This document shows positions 7,525-16,600 of a stretch of 64,000 bases of DNA, piece by piece. The stretch is from Tepidisphaeraceae bacterium (GTDB lineage Bacteria > Planctomycetota > Phycisphaerae > Tepidisphaerales > Tepidisphaeraceae): NCBI GenBank assembly GCA_035998445.1, contig DASYHQ010000023.1:1-64000 (forward strand), written 5' to 3'. Every line of letters begins with the position of its first letter. Position 1 is the stretch's first letter. The notes under the pieces were generated by a model that made no database searches, was not told where the DNA came from, and saw nothing but the letters and a program-made list of their open reading frames with translations. The position numbers and the translations under genes were made by a program.

Positions 7525-9351
7525 TCAACTCGCCAGCGCTGCCGCCGAAGGTGTCGCGCCGCTGCGGCTCCTTATGCCACCAATCTCGAAGCGCAGCGTG
7601 AAGCTGTCGAGCGTGCCGGGGAGCTTGCCAGGCGGCAGGCGGTGGGGGTCGCGCAGGCGGACCGTGTGGTTGTCGATCAGGCCGGCCAGCACGCCGCTGG
7701 TCAGCAGCAGCACGAGGTTCTGCGCGGGGCAGTGAGCGGTGCCGCCGCTGAACGGCACGAACGGCCACTCGCGCGGGGGGAAGCCGCACACGTTGGCGTC
7801 GTCTTCAATCCAGAGGTTCGGGTGGAACGTGTTGGCGAAGGGCAGGCGCTCGTCATCGCGGTGGAAGAAGGGCGCAAAGAGCAGCACGCCGGTGCGCGCG
7901 GGCATAATACCGTTGTCCCACTCGGTCTGGCGTGTCGTCTGCCGCAGGATCATCGGTGTGGTCGGCCAAAGCCGTAACGCCTCCAGCATCGCGGCGCGCA
8001 ACAGCGGGCGCATCGGCCGATCGGTGACGGCGCCGCCGGTGGTTTCCTGGCGCACCTCGTCCAAATGCTGCGGATGCGTCGCCAGCAGCGCCAGCGCCCG
8101 GAACGACGCCATGGCGGCCGCATCGAACGCGAATAGCCACTGCGGAATTTGCCCCTCGGGCTTCTGCTCGTCCGATCGCACCTTCGTCGCCATGTAAGCG
8201 CAAAGGCTGTTGGGCTCGGCCTTGTCCAGGTAGGCGCGAATGCGGCCGTGCAGTTCGTCGCGCAGATCCGTGCGGCGCGGTTTGGCGAAGGCCCAGTTGG
8301 CGTCGGCGCGCAGCCAGGCGGCCAGGTCGGTAATGCGCCGGTCGTCGCGCGCGCCATTGCCGAAGATCACCCGCCGAACGATCGCGAAGATCGCGTCGAT
8401 GTAGTCGTCCCACCGCAGCTCGCCGCCCGACTGCTTCACGTGGTTCAACAATCGGCCGATCTCGTCGTCCACGATTGGCAGGAACGCGCCGGCCATGTGG
8501 TGGATGGGGCTCTTGCTCTCCAGCACCTGGTCGTTCAACTCGCGGCGCAATCGCCGCGCCGGCCCGTGCGAGATGAGCACGCCGTGCGGCTCGAGGTGCG
8601 CCAGGGCCGCCTGCTTCTCGGTACTGGCGGTGGCGAAGGGCTCTGGCGATTCATCGAGCACCCGGCGGACGTGGTCGGGGTCCAGCAGCACCGCCTGATT
8701 GCGGAACGGCACCTTCAGCATGAGCGGGCCGTTACCGTACTTGCGCCGCAACTGCTGCATCATCTTCACCGCCGCCGTGTCGACACCGAGCTTTTCGCTC
8801 ATCGCCACCACGCGCGGCCGGCGGATGATCGCGCCCTTAGCCACGTTGGGCATGAACATGCCCCACACCACCTTCGACGAGTCGAGCAGCGACGCGGTCG
8901 GCAGACGGTTCTCCTTCGCGATCTTCGGCTCGCTCGCCGCATCACCGGCACCGGTGGCGGTCATTGTGTCGGTCGGCGTGACGACGTGGACTTCATCCAC
9001 GCGCGGTTTCGATTGGCTGTCCGTCAACGGCGCGACGGCCATATCCATCAGCCCCATCCCCAGCGCGCACGCGGTGACGGCGGCGTTCTCGCGCCGCCGT
9101 TGGACGAACGGCAACGCGCCCATCATTACGCCCCCCGCAGCGTCGAGCGCCAGGTGCGTCTTCATCGGCAGCATCTTGGCCACACCTAACTCGTGCCGCG
9201 TCACCAAGGCGTAACCCAACTTGCCCAACGCCAGTATTGTCGCGGCGCGCGTGAACGGCTTGCTTGCCCCCAACAATCGCGGGAACGCGATCGCGAAGGC
9301 GACGGTGGCGATATCGAGACAGGCGTGCGTACGCGTGGAGATCTTCATCAT
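7525..9351 (-). CDS. Cytochrome P450 fused to an N-terminal membrane domain
   Basis: 608 residues. The ATG at 9351 follows GAAGGA by 8 nt, so it is preferred over the longer frame. Residues 1-130 hold about four hydrophobic segments and begin 'MKISTRTHACLD', resembling SPW-type small membrane domains. A linker follows, then a P450 domain with the ExxR helix ('EALRLWP') and a heme-ligand loop 'FSGGTAHCPA' (Cys near residue 541). The I-helix segment reads 'FDAAAMASF', without the usual acid-Thr pair that activates oxygen. The protein may therefore be a peroxygenase-like or otherwise unusual P450. Membrane-anchored, substrate unknown. It stands alone, convergent with the toroid gene. Confidence 0.85.
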   Translation of the reverse strand: MMKISTRTHACLDIATVAFAIAFPRLLGASKPFTRAATILALGKLGYALVTRHELGVAKMLPMKTHLALDAAGGVMMGALPFVQRRRENAAVTACALGMGLMDMAVAPLTDSQSKPRVDEVHVVTPTDTMTATGAGDAASEPKIAKENRLPTASLLDSSKVVWGMFMPNVAKGAIIRRPRVVAMSEKLGVDTAAVKMMQQLRRKYGNGPLMLKVPFRNQAVLLDPDHVRRVLDESPEPFATASTEKQAALAHLEPHGVLISHGPARRLRRELNDQVLESKSPIHHMAGAFLPIVDDEIGRLLNHVKQSGGELRWDDYIDAIFAIVRRVIFGNGARDDRRITDLAAWLRADANWAFAKPRRTDLRDELHGRIRAYLDKAEPNSLCAYMATKVRSDEQKPEGQIPQWLFAFDAAAMASFRALALLATHPQHLDEVRQETTGGAVTDRPMRPLLRAAMLEALRLWPTTPMILRQTTRQTEWDNGIMPARTGVLLFAPFFHRDDERLPFANTFHPNLWIEDDANVCGFPPREWPFVPFSGGTAHCPAQNLVLLLTSGVLAGLIDNHTVRLRDPHRLPPGKLPGTLDSFTLRFEIGGIRSRSGATPSAAALAS

Positions 9352-9618
9352 GACTGCATCCTTCGGAAGCGCGCGACCGGGAAACGAACGACGCGGGTGC
9401 CGCCTAGCGGAGCGCGGTTCCACCGTCGTGCCTGGCGTCATTCGCGAAGCGCGGCAAAGCCCGTTCCAGCGATGCCCGAACGAACACAGCTAGGGAAAAA
9501 CGATGTAGCCGGTCCGCGGATGGTGATCATCCGAGCCGAGACGCGTTTCGGGGGTATTCAGTTTTGGCCTGATCGTGGATCATCATCCAATCCAGTGGTG
9601 ACAATGGGAGGGCCACGC

Positions 9619-10569
9619 ATGTCTGTACCTGAGGAAGATCCGCCGCCATTACCCTCGAATGAGCAATCTCCCCTGTCGTACCGGCAGGGACCGCAACCCG
9701 TCTCGCTGCGCGGGTTTCGGCTGTTGCTGTTTCTGACGCTCGTGAACACCATCTTGCTGGGCGGCTTTGTTATGGGGCCGGCGCTGTCGGCGTTCGGCAA
9801 GCAGCAGTGGGCGGACTACCAACGTCGACAGGCCGCCGAACGTGCCGAGGTCGCGAAGATCGCGAAGGAACAGGCGGCCGCAGCAGCGCGACAGGTGGCG
9901 ATGGTGGCCGAGCAGAAATGCTTTACCCACGCGTGGCCGATGGGAACGCTTCTGTACGACGACGATCCCAAGCGTCCCGGCGGCCCCGAGGAACCAGCGG
10001 GTAAGCGCGGACAGGACGGAAAGCTCCCCAGCACCAACCCATCGGTCGCCACTCCGCAACTGCCATGGCCTTGGGTGACGCCGTTGCCGGAGGCATTTCA
10101 ATCTGTGGCTTCGTCGCTACCGTCAAGGTTGGCCGGTCGGGCCCTCTCTGCACAGACCTTACTGTTCATGCACGAGCGACGCGCGTCCCAGTCGTCCGAG
10201 CCTCGCCTCGTCGTCGTCCTGATCGATGCGACGTTCCTGCTGAACCGATCGCAAGGGTTTCAGCATGGCCGTCGTGATGTATCTGCAATTGTGCTGCACC
10301 CTACGTCGCCCACCACGCCCATGACCGTCCGAATGTCCTCCGAATACAATCGTACGGAGGATTCCGGTGATCCGTACCCACCCCTGCGTCTCTTCGCCGG
10401 CGTCGCCGACTCGGCCGATGTCACGCGGTTTTACATACCATATGAAATGGCCGGGAAGTCGGGCATGATCGTCGGACGCCTACAAGGCGACGACACGGTC
10501 CATCTGCGGGCCGAGGGGCCGCTCGCGAGCGGATGGCACCTTGACCTGAATCGCCCCTATTCACCGTAG
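9619..10569 (+). CDS. Single-pass membrane protein of unknown function
   Basis: 316 residues; the ATG at 9619 is chosen over 9604 because GGGAGGG lies 7 nt before it. A proline-rich cytoplasmic head (about 35 residues) is followed by one membrane segment ('FRLLLFLTLVNTILLGGFVM'), then a basic/alanine-rich helix and a larger domain without recognised motifs. No enzyme signature is visible. It precedes nuoH by about 70 nt on the same strand and may share its transcript, but there is no evidence that it belongs to complex I. Confidence 0.65.
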   Translation: MSVPEEDPPPLPSNEQSPLSYRQGPQPVSLRGFRLLLFLTLVNTILLGGFVMGPALSAFGKQQWADYQRRQAAERAEVAKIAKEQAAAAARQVAMVAEQKCFTHAWPMGTLLYDDDPKRPGGPEEPAGKRGQDGKLPSTNPSVATPQLPWPWVTPLPEAFQSVASSLPSRLAGRALSAQTLLFMHERRASQSSEPRLVVVLIDATFLLNRSQGFQHGRRDVSAIVLHPTSPTTPMTVRMSSEYNRTEDSGDPYPPLRLFAGVADSADVTRFYIPYEMAGKSGMIVGRLQGDDTVHLRAEGPLASGWHLDLNRPYSP

Positions 10570-10638
10570 CGGCAGATCCGTCGAAAAACGCCAGTCCAAC
10601 CGCGCCGGTGGTGGCGGAAGTAAAGGGGCGCGTTTAGG

Positions 10639-12120
10639 ATGCTGCCCATCATGGTCGACGTGCTCACTGACTGGTTCAAGGCCAACTATCACTGGATCAC
10701 CCTCGCGATCGTCCTGCACGTCATCGTGCTGGGCACGGTCGCGTACCTCATCCTGCTCGAGCGCAAGATCGCGTCGTGGGTGCAGGACCGTATCGGGCCC
10801 AACCGCACGGGGCTGGGGTTCGGCATCATCCCGATCCTGAAGAACTTCAAGTTCTGGGGCTTGGGCCAACCCATGGCCGACGGGTTGAAGCTGTTTTTGA
10901 AGGAAGACTATCGACCGAAGCACGTTGACAAGATCCTGTTCAGCCTTGCGCCGATGGTGATGATGACGGTGATCGTCATCAGTATTGCGACGCTGCCGTG
11001 GGGCGGCTGGGTGGGGGAGAAAGAGACGATCGACGTAACCGCCCAAGCGATCGCCAGCGCCGGCCAGAGCGCCGCCGCCAACGCCGAGTACGCTGCGGCG
11101 ATTCAGGCCGCCATTCCACCGGGCAACGAGTTGATCGGTGTGCCGGTTTTCGCGCAAGACAACGGTCAGGTAACCGCCACGTTCTGGCACGGCTGGATGT
11201 TCCAGATCGCCAACCTGAACATCGGTGTCCTCTACATCCTGGCGACGCTGTCGCTGGCGGTGTACGGCGTGGTCATAGGTGGGTACGCCAGCAACAATAA
11301 GTTCTCGTTCCTGGGGGGCTTACGTGCGACGGCCAACATGATCAGCTACGAGATTCCGCTTGGCCTGGCCGTGCTGACGATCGTGGTGATGTACGGCACG
11401 CTGAATTTGGCAGAACTGGTCGAGGTGCAGGCCCACTCGTGGTACGGCGTGCTGCCGGCGTGGAACATCTTCTGCCAGCCACTAGCGTTCGTGATGTTCC
11501 TGATCTGCATCCTTGCCGAGGCCAACCGCGCCCCGTTCGACACCGCCGAGGCCGAGCAGGAACTGGTGGGTGGCTATCACACGGAATACTCGTCGATGCG
11601 GCTGGGTCTGCTGCTGCTGGCCGAGTATGCGGGCATGATCACCACCAGCGCGATCTGCGTGGCGCTGTTCTTCGGTGGTTGGGATTTCCCCGGTTTGCGC
11701 GGCCACCTGAACCCGGCGCACCCATCGCTGGTCGACAGCGTCTGGGTCGCCATCGCGCGGGCGGCGGTGTTCTACGGCAAGGCGCTGTTGATCATCAGCG
11801 TCTTCATGTGGGTCCGCTGGAGTTTGCCACGATTCCGCTTCGATCAGATCATGACGCTGGCGTGGCGCGGTTTGATCCCCATCGCGCTGCTGCAGCTGAT
11901 GGCGACGGCGTTCCTCGTCTACTACTGGGGCGGTGAAGGTCGCCAGTACATGCGCATCAACGGCTGGCACGCCCTGATGATGTTCGGCATGAACGCGTTG
12001 ATCGCCGTCGTGGTGATGGTCGGCAGCACGTTCCTGCCACCGGCACCGCAGACGAACCGCCGCGTGCACGTGCCGGGCAGCCGGTTCAACCAGACGGCGT
12101 TGCCGGCGTCGTTGAACTAA
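10639..12120 (+). CDS. nuoH: NADH-quinone oxidoreductase subunit H
   Basis: Membrane-arm subunit of complex I next to the quinone site. 493 residues with about eight to ten membrane segments. Family landmarks include 'LLERKIASWVQDRIGPNRTG' near residues 40-59, the loop 'EANRAPFDTAEAEQELVGGYH' split over residues about 294-315, and 'EYSSMR'. An Ala-rich insertion of some 50 residues after the second membrane region makes it longer than the about 325 residues of E. coli NuoH. An alternative ATG lies four codons in (10651). The SDR gene begins 13 nt after the stop, so both are probably on one mRNA. Confidence 0.95.
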   Translation: MLPIMVDVLTDWFKANYHWITLAIVLHVIVLGTVAYLILLERKIASWVQDRIGPNRTGLGFGIIPILKNFKFWGLGQPMADGLKLFLKEDYRPKHVDKILFSLAPMVMMTVIVISIATLPWGGWVGEKETIDVTAQAIASAGQSAAANAEYAAAIQAAIPPGNELIGVPVFAQDNGQVTATFWHGWMFQIANLNIGVLYILATLSLAVYGVVIGGYASNNKFSFLGGLRATANMISYEIPLGLAVLTIVVMYGTLNLAELVEVQAHSWYGVLPAWNIFCQPLAFVMFLICILAEANRAPFDTAEAEQELVGGYHTEYSSMRLGLLLLAEYAGMITTSAICVALFFGGWDFPGLRGHLNPAHPSLVDSVWVAIARAAVFYGKALLIISVFMWVRWSLPRFRFDQIMTLAWRGLIPIALLQLMATAFLVYYWGGEGRQYMRINGWHALMMFGMNALIAVVVMVGSTFLPPAPQTNRRVHVPGSRFNQTALPASLN

Positions 12121-12133
12121 TGCGAGGTCCGCC

Positions 12134-12877
12134 ATGCAGCGACTTGCGAACAAGGTTGCGATCGTCACCGGCGCCAGCCGGGGCATCGGAGCGGCCATCG
12201 CGCGCAAGTTGGGCGTGGACGGGGCCAAGGTCGTCATCAACTACGCCGCCAGCGCCGAAGAGGCCGAACGGCTGGCGAGTGAGATCCGCTACGCGGGTGG
12301 GCAGGCGGTGACGGCGTGCGCCGACCTGTCCAACCCCGACCACATTCCCGACCTCTTCGAAACCGCACGCTTGGCCTACGGTCGGCTCGACATCCTCGTC
12401 AATAACGCCGGCACCGCCATCCTGAACCAGCCGCTGGACCAGACCGACATTAGCCAGTACACGAAGCAGTTCGATCTGAACGTCCGCGGGCTCATCTTGT
12501 GCACGCAGGTAGCGCTCGTGGCGATGGGCGACGATGGTGGCCGGATCATCAACATCACCAGCGGCATCACCCGCACCCCCACCGCCGGCAGCAGCCTCTA
12601 CAGCGCCACCAAGGCCGCGGTGGAAATGCTGACCAAGTGCTGGGCCAAGGAATTGGGCGTTCGCGGCATTACCGTTAACGCCGTCGCCCCCGGCACGACG
12701 GATACGGACCTGCTGCGCTCCGCCATGACGCCAGAGATCGCGCAAATGCTGATCCAGGCCACACCGCTCGGCCGCCTGGGCCATCCGGACGATATCGCGG
12801 ATGTGGTGGCATTCATCGCGTCAAACGAGGCCCGGTGGATCACCGGCGAGATCATCGGGGCGACGGGGGGTCTTTAG
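12134..12877 (+). CDS. Short-chain dehydrogenase/reductase (FabG-like)
   Basis: 247 residues of classical SDR layout: nucleotide-binding TGASRGIG at 12-19, NNAG at 90-93, catalytic Ser143, Tyr156 and Lys160 (YxxxK). 'PG' follows in 'AVAPGTTDTDLL' and the C-terminus ends 'TGEIIGATGGL', as in 3-oxoacyl-ACP reductases. It reduces a carbonyl or oxidises an alcohol using NAD(P)(H). Substrate is not predictable, and fatty-acid synthesis is unlikely to be its main role here because no fab genes are nearby. It lies 13 nt behind nuoH and 54 nt ahead of the Uma2 gene. Confidence 0.9.
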   Translation: MQRLANKVAIVTGASRGIGAAIARKLGVDGAKVVINYAASAEEAERLASEIRYAGGQAVTACADLSNPDHIPDLFETARLAYGRLDILVNNAGTAILNQPLDQTDISQYTKQFDLNVRGLILCTQVALVAMGDDGGRIINITSGITRTPTAGSSLYSATKAAVEMLTKCWAKELGVRGITVNAVAPGTTDTDLLRSAMTPEIAQMLIQATPLGRLGHPDDIADVVAFIASNEARWITGEIIGATGGL

Positions 12878-12931
12878 ATCGGCTTCGACAGCAGCGGGGG
12901 ATGGCTGCTATACTGTGCCGGGAGCGTTGTC

Positions 12932-13495
12932 ATGACTCAACTTGCGACCGCACACACGTTCGCTGAACTGCTCGCCTTGCCCGATGACGGCAAGATTTAT
13001 GAGCTGGTACGCGGCGAGTTCGTGGAGAAACCTATGGGGCGGCGATCGGTCGGGACGGCGTCGGAAATTCAGATCACCCTAGGCGGCTTTGTGAAAGCCA
13101 ATCGCCTTGGCTCCATCGCCACCGAACTGCCGATCAACTGCTTTCCCTGGCTGGGCAATCATGGGCGACGGCCCGACGTGTGCTTCTTCGATTGGCAGCG
13201 CCTGCCGGAGGGTTTTGCGTCAGACGAACACGTCACCGTAGCGCCCAACTGGGTCGCAGAAGTGTTGTCCGAGCACGACAACGCGATCGATGTTGACGAA
13301 AAACTCGAAGAGTACCTTCAAGCCGGCGTCGAGTTAATCTGGATTGTTAATCCAGCGGTGCGTACCGTTCGCGTCCATCGGGCCGACGGCAGCGTGGCGT
13401 TTTATCACGAGGCCGACACGATCGACGGTGGCACCGTGTTCCCTAACTTTCGGGCTAAAGTTCACGACCTGTTCCCTCAGCCGATGTCCAAGTAG
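12932..13495 (+). CDS. Uma2-family (DUF820) putative endonuclease
   Basis: 187 residues with the PD-(D/E)xK-like pattern of this family: 'RRPDVCFF' (D82), E110 in 'WVAEVLS' and K124 in 'VDEKLEEYLQAG'. The hallmark 'GVELIWIVNP' follows. Uma2 proteins are abundant in cyanobacteria and planctomycetes and are thought to be restriction-like nucleases of mobile origin; their targets are unknown. It is wedged between the SDR gene and nuoI (12 nt before the nuoI start), so it probably entered the nuo transcript as a cargo gene. Confidence 0.9.
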   Translation: MTQLATAHTFAELLALPDDGKIYELVRGEFVEKPMGRRSVGTASEIQITLGGFVKANRLGSIATELPINCFPWLGNHGRRPDVCFFDWQRLPEGFASDEHVTVAPNWVAEVLSEHDNAIDVDEKLEEYLQAGVELIWIVNPAVRTVRVHRADGSVAFYHEADTIDGGTVFPNFRAKVHDLFPQPMSK

Positions 13496-13507
13496 ACTGT
13501 CTCCGCC

Positions 13508-14044
13508 ATGAAAGACTCCGACGTCCTAGTTCTGGAAGAACCCAAGTTGTCGCTGGCCGATCAGTTTTACCTGCCGCAGGTGCTGAAGGGGCTGGGGACG
13601 ACGATGAAGCACATGCTGAACGTCGTCGTGCTCGGCAACGATCGCGTGCTGCAGTACCCGGAAGAGCGCCGCGAGGACTTGCCGCTGGGCGAAGGGGGCA
13701 TGCTGCGCGACACCTATCGCGGCGTGCACCGGTTGAACAAGGATGAAGAGGGCCGCGTGAAGTGCGTCGCCTGCTTCATGTGCTCCACCGCCTGCCCCGC
13801 CCGCTGCATTCACATTGAGGCGGCCGAGTCGCCGTGGCAGGATCGTGAAAAATACCCGGCGAAATTCGACATTGACGAGCTCCGCTGTATTTACTGCGGC
13901 ATGTGCGAAGAGGCCTGCCCGGTTGACGCGATCGAGCTCACCAGCAAGTACGACATCGTCGGGCTGACCCGCCAGGAGATGATCTTCGATAAGTCCAAGC
14001 TCCTGCGCGTGTACGACGAGACGATTAAAGACGAGCCGATGTAG
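13508..14044 (+). CDS. nuoI: NADH-quinone oxidoreductase subunit I
   Basis: 178 residues. Two ferredoxin-type [4Fe-4S] motifs are visible: C86-x2-C89-x2-C92 with C96 or C100, and C127-x2-C130-x2-C133-x3-C137. These carry clusters N6a and N6b, which pass electrons from the NADH arm to quinone. The N-terminus 'FYLPQVLKGLGTTMKHML' is the usual amphipathic entry of NuoI. It is followed by a strong intrinsic terminator, so nuoF just downstream must have its own promoter. Confidence 0.95.
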   Translation: MKDSDVLVLEEPKLSLADQFYLPQVLKGLGTTMKHMLNVVVLGNDRVLQYPEERREDLPLGEGGMLRDTYRGVHRLNKDEEGRVKCVACFMCSTACPARCIHIEAAESPWQDREKYPAKFDIDELRCIYCGMCEEACPVDAIELTSKYDIVGLTRQEMIFDKSKLLRVYDETIKDEPM

Positions 14045-14075
14045 ATTAAACGCCTGAAGGACGTCATTGCACCCA

Positions 14076-14106
14076 ACGCCCAAGCGACGAGTCGCTTGGG
14101 CGTTTT
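14076..14106 (+). terminator. Intrinsic terminator after nuoI
   Basis: A 13-bp inverted repeat (14076-14088 and 14091-14103, core CGCCCAAGCGAC) is followed by TTTT. The inner pairs would open to give a realistic loop. Placement 32 nt after the nuoI stop supports function. Confidence 0.8.
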
Positions 14107-14136
14107 GCTTGCCATGCATGTCGTTTGACAAACCAC

Positions 14137-14219
14137 CGTCATCCTGAGGTACCCCGAAGGATCTCTTCGTCTTCGGCGCGGGGGGCGGAAGAGATCCTTC
14201 GGGGTGCCTCTAGATGACG
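14137..14219. repeat. Inverted repeat, CGTCATCCTGAGGTAC family
   Basis: Arms 14137-14167 and 14189-14219 share CGAAGGATCTCTT and CGTCAT ends, with a few mismatches. Relatives occur at 28766-28848 and 33234-33314, and a half copy lies near 42258-42284. It sits in the gap between nuoI and nuoF. Confidence 0.8.
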
Positions 14220-14339
14220 AGTTGAACCGGTTGGTGCGCCAGGCGCATGATTCTATTTTGCATCCGGCGCTCGGGGCCATCGGATCAATCCGATCGCACT
14301 GCTTTCCTCAATCGCCCGGCCCTCTTATCATACGGTGCC

Positions 14340-15692
14340 ATGGCTTTCCCTGAACCCGTCCTTACGAAGCGTATCCCGCAAGACCCCTCGTTGCGCAAGA
14401 CCGTCTGGTACGACGACTACGTCGCCACCGGTGGCTACGAAGCGCTACGCAAGGCCATCACGATGGCGCCGGCGGATATCGTCAAGACCGTCACCGACAG
14501 CGGCCTGCGCGGGCGCGGTGGGGCGGGCTTTAGCGCCGGCATGAAGTGGTCGTTCATCCCCAAGGAAAAGAAGGGTCCGCACTACCTGGCCGTCAACGCC
14601 GACGAGAGCGAGCCGGGGACGTTCAAGGACCGCTACATCATGGATTACGACCCGCACTCGCTGCTGGAGGGCATCGCGATCTGCGCGATCGCCACGCAGT
14701 GCGACGTCGCCTACATCTTCATCCGCGGCGAGTACCACCGGCAGATCAAGGTGCTCGAACAGGCGCTGAAGGAAGCGTACGCCAAAGGCATCTTCGGGCA
14801 GCAGGGTGTGTACGGCAGCGCGACGAAGGTCGAGTGCTACGTCCACAAGGGTGCCGGCGCCTACATCTGCGGTGAAGAAACCGGCCTGCTCGAGGCGCTC
14901 GAAGGCAAGCGCGGCTGGCCGCGCAACAAGCCGCCGTTCCCCGCCATTGCGGGCGCGTTTGCCAAGCCGACGGTCATCAACAACGTCGAGACGCTCTGCA
15001 CAGTGCCGCACGTCATCAACCGCGGGCCCGACTGGTTCAAGACGATGGGCACCAAGAGTTCGCCGGGGCCGAAGCTGTTCGGGATCAGCGGGCACGTGAA
15101 CAATCCGGGCGTGTACGAACAGGAACTGGGCATCACCCTGCAGCAGGCGATCGACATGGCCGGCGGCATGAAGGGCGGCAAGTTCAAGGCCAGCATCTGC
15201 GGCGGCATTAGCATGGGCGTGCTGGGCACGAACCAGCTCGACATCAAGCTGGACTTCGACGACGTGCGCTTCCGCGGTGGCTGCCTTGGCCTGGGCACGG
15301 CCGGCATGATCATCATGAACGAGCACACCGACATGGTGCGCGCGCTGCGCAACTGCGTACGCTTCTACAGCTTCGAAAGCTGCGGCCAATGCACGCCGTG
15401 CCGCGAGGGCAGCGCGTGGATGCGCAAGATCCTGGATCGCATCGTCGATGGTGGCGGCAAGGCCCGCGACCTCGACATGCTAATGGAGCTGGAAAAGACC
15501 ATGGGCATCATGCCTGGCACCACCATCTGCGGCCTGGCCGACGGCACCGCCTGGGCGACGCGCACGTTCATCACCAAGTTCTACGACGAGTTCGCCGCTG
15601 CCTGCCCGGAAGAGCCGTTCAAGACGGTGCCGTTGAAGATCAGCGCCAGTCGGCAAAACGTGCTGGTGCCGATGGGCAGCAACACGCGGTAG
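14340..15692 (+). CDS. nuoF: NADH-quinone oxidoreductase subunit F
   Basis: NADH- and FMN-binding subunit of complex I, 450 residues. The ATG at 14340 gives the family-like start 'MAFPEPVLTKR'. Visible signatures: 'GLRGRGGAGF' near residues 56-64 and 'NADESEPGTFKDR' near residue 96 (both part of the FMN/NADH site). 'YICGEETGLLEAL' also matches, and the C-terminal [4Fe-4S] motif 'SCGQCTPCREGS' lies near residue 346, with a further Cys in 'TTICGLADG'. No nuoE lies next to it in this window, which is unusual because NuoE and NuoF normally form a flavodehydrogenase module encoded together. Confidence 0.95.
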   Translation: MAFPEPVLTKRIPQDPSLRKTVWYDDYVATGGYEALRKAITMAPADIVKTVTDSGLRGRGGAGFSAGMKWSFIPKEKKGPHYLAVNADESEPGTFKDRYIMDYDPHSLLEGIAICAIATQCDVAYIFIRGEYHRQIKVLEQALKEAYAKGIFGQQGVYGSATKVECYVHKGAGAYICGEETGLLEALEGKRGWPRNKPPFPAIAGAFAKPTVINNVETLCTVPHVINRGPDWFKTMGTKSSPGPKLFGISGHVNNPGVYEQELGITLQQAIDMAGGMKGGKFKASICGGISMGVLGTNQLDIKLDFDDVRFRGGCLGLGTAGMIIMNEHTDMVRALRNCVRFYSFESCGQCTPCREGSAWMRKILDRIVDGGGKARDLDMLMELEKTMGIMPGTTICGLADGTAWATRTFITKFYDEFAAACPEEPFKTVPLKISASRQNVLVPMGSNTR

Positions 15693-15715
15693 GACATTTC
15701 GACGAGAAGATTCGC

Positions 15716-15839
15716 TCTGGTCCCTCTCCCGGTACGCCGGGAGAGGTTAGGTGAGGGTGATTTCGAGCTGCTGGCGAATCAGGAAGAAAAAATCACCCTC
15801 ACCTAACCTCTCCCATGAGTACATGGGAGAGGGACCAGA
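15716..15839. repeat. Inverted repeat, TGGTCCCTCTCCC / GGTGAGGGTGATTT family
   Basis: Left arm 15716-15763 and right arm 15790-15839 are near-perfect inverted copies. Each contains a smaller hairpin (CTCTCCC...GGGAGAG). Related material lies at 40502-40614, 41931-41968 (half) and 44769-44810. It occupies the 3' flank of nuoF. Confidence 0.85.
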
Positions 15840-15928
15840 CCAATACACCGTCTGGGGGCACGACGGGTGCTGATCACGCGGCTAGCGCGTTCGGCTCTTG
15901 CGATAACGATTCCATCAGGAGAAGCAGC

Positions 15929-16543
15929 GTGAACCCGAGCCGCACCTTACGCGCACGCAACGTCGGGCTGGCACTGAGTATCGTCGTGATGGGTGTGTCG
16001 CCGCTCGCGGCGCAGGTGCAGCCGGGCGCGCCAGCGACCGCGCCCGCCACGGCGCCAACGACCGCGCCAGCGGCAGCGGTCGATGCGGCGCTTCATCAGG
16101 CGGCACACGCGCAAGGGCAGGCGTGCGGCGACGCCCTGCTCGCCGGTGACTTCAAGACGCTGATCCGCTTCACCCATCCCAAGATCATCGAGATGGTCGG
16201 CGGCGTCGACGCCATGATCGCGACGCTCGAGAAGGGCGAGCGCGAGATGAAGACGGGTGGCATGCGCCTGACCGCCGTCACGATCGGTGCTCCGTTGCAG
16301 ATCATCACCACCGAGACCGCTGCGTTCGCGGTCCTGCCGCAGCGCATCAACCTCGCCTTGTCCGGTGGGCAAGCATTGCATGACAGTTTCCTCCTTGGTC
16401 ATAGCACTGATCGCGGGGCGACCTGGACGTTCGTCGATGGCACCGGCCTGAACGACCGCACGATGAAGTTGCTTTTTCCCGATGCGCCGGCCGACCTGAA
16501 GCTGCCGGCCAAACAGAAGCCGACGTTCATATCCGACAAGTGA
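15929..16543 (+). CDS. Exported protein with a Thr/Ala/Pro linker, function unknown
   Basis: 204 residues from a GTG start at 15929, chosen because AGGAG lies 7-8 nt upstream. A signal peptide (about residues 1-29, ending 'SPLAAQ') leads into a low-complexity 'APATAPATAPTTAPAA' linker. A compact domain of about 140 residues follows, whose helix-then-sheet pattern ('LLAGDFKTLIRFTHPKIIEM') recalls NTF2/SnoaL-like folds. No catalytic residues can be assigned. It stands alone on its strand. Confidence 0.7.
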   Translation: MNPSRTLRARNVGLALSIVVMGVSPLAAQVQPGAPATAPATAPTTAPAAAVDAALHQAAHAQGQACGDALLAGDFKTLIRFTHPKIIEMVGGVDAMIATLEKGEREMKTGGMRLTAVTIGAPLQIITTETAAFAVLPQRINLALSGGQALHDSFLLGHSTDRGATWTFVDGTGLNDRTMKLLFPDAPADLKLPAKQKPTFISDK

Positions 16544-16600
16544 CGGGCTCGTTTCCATGCCGCCGCGCATGTGAATCCACGGCTCATACGATCGCCTGCG

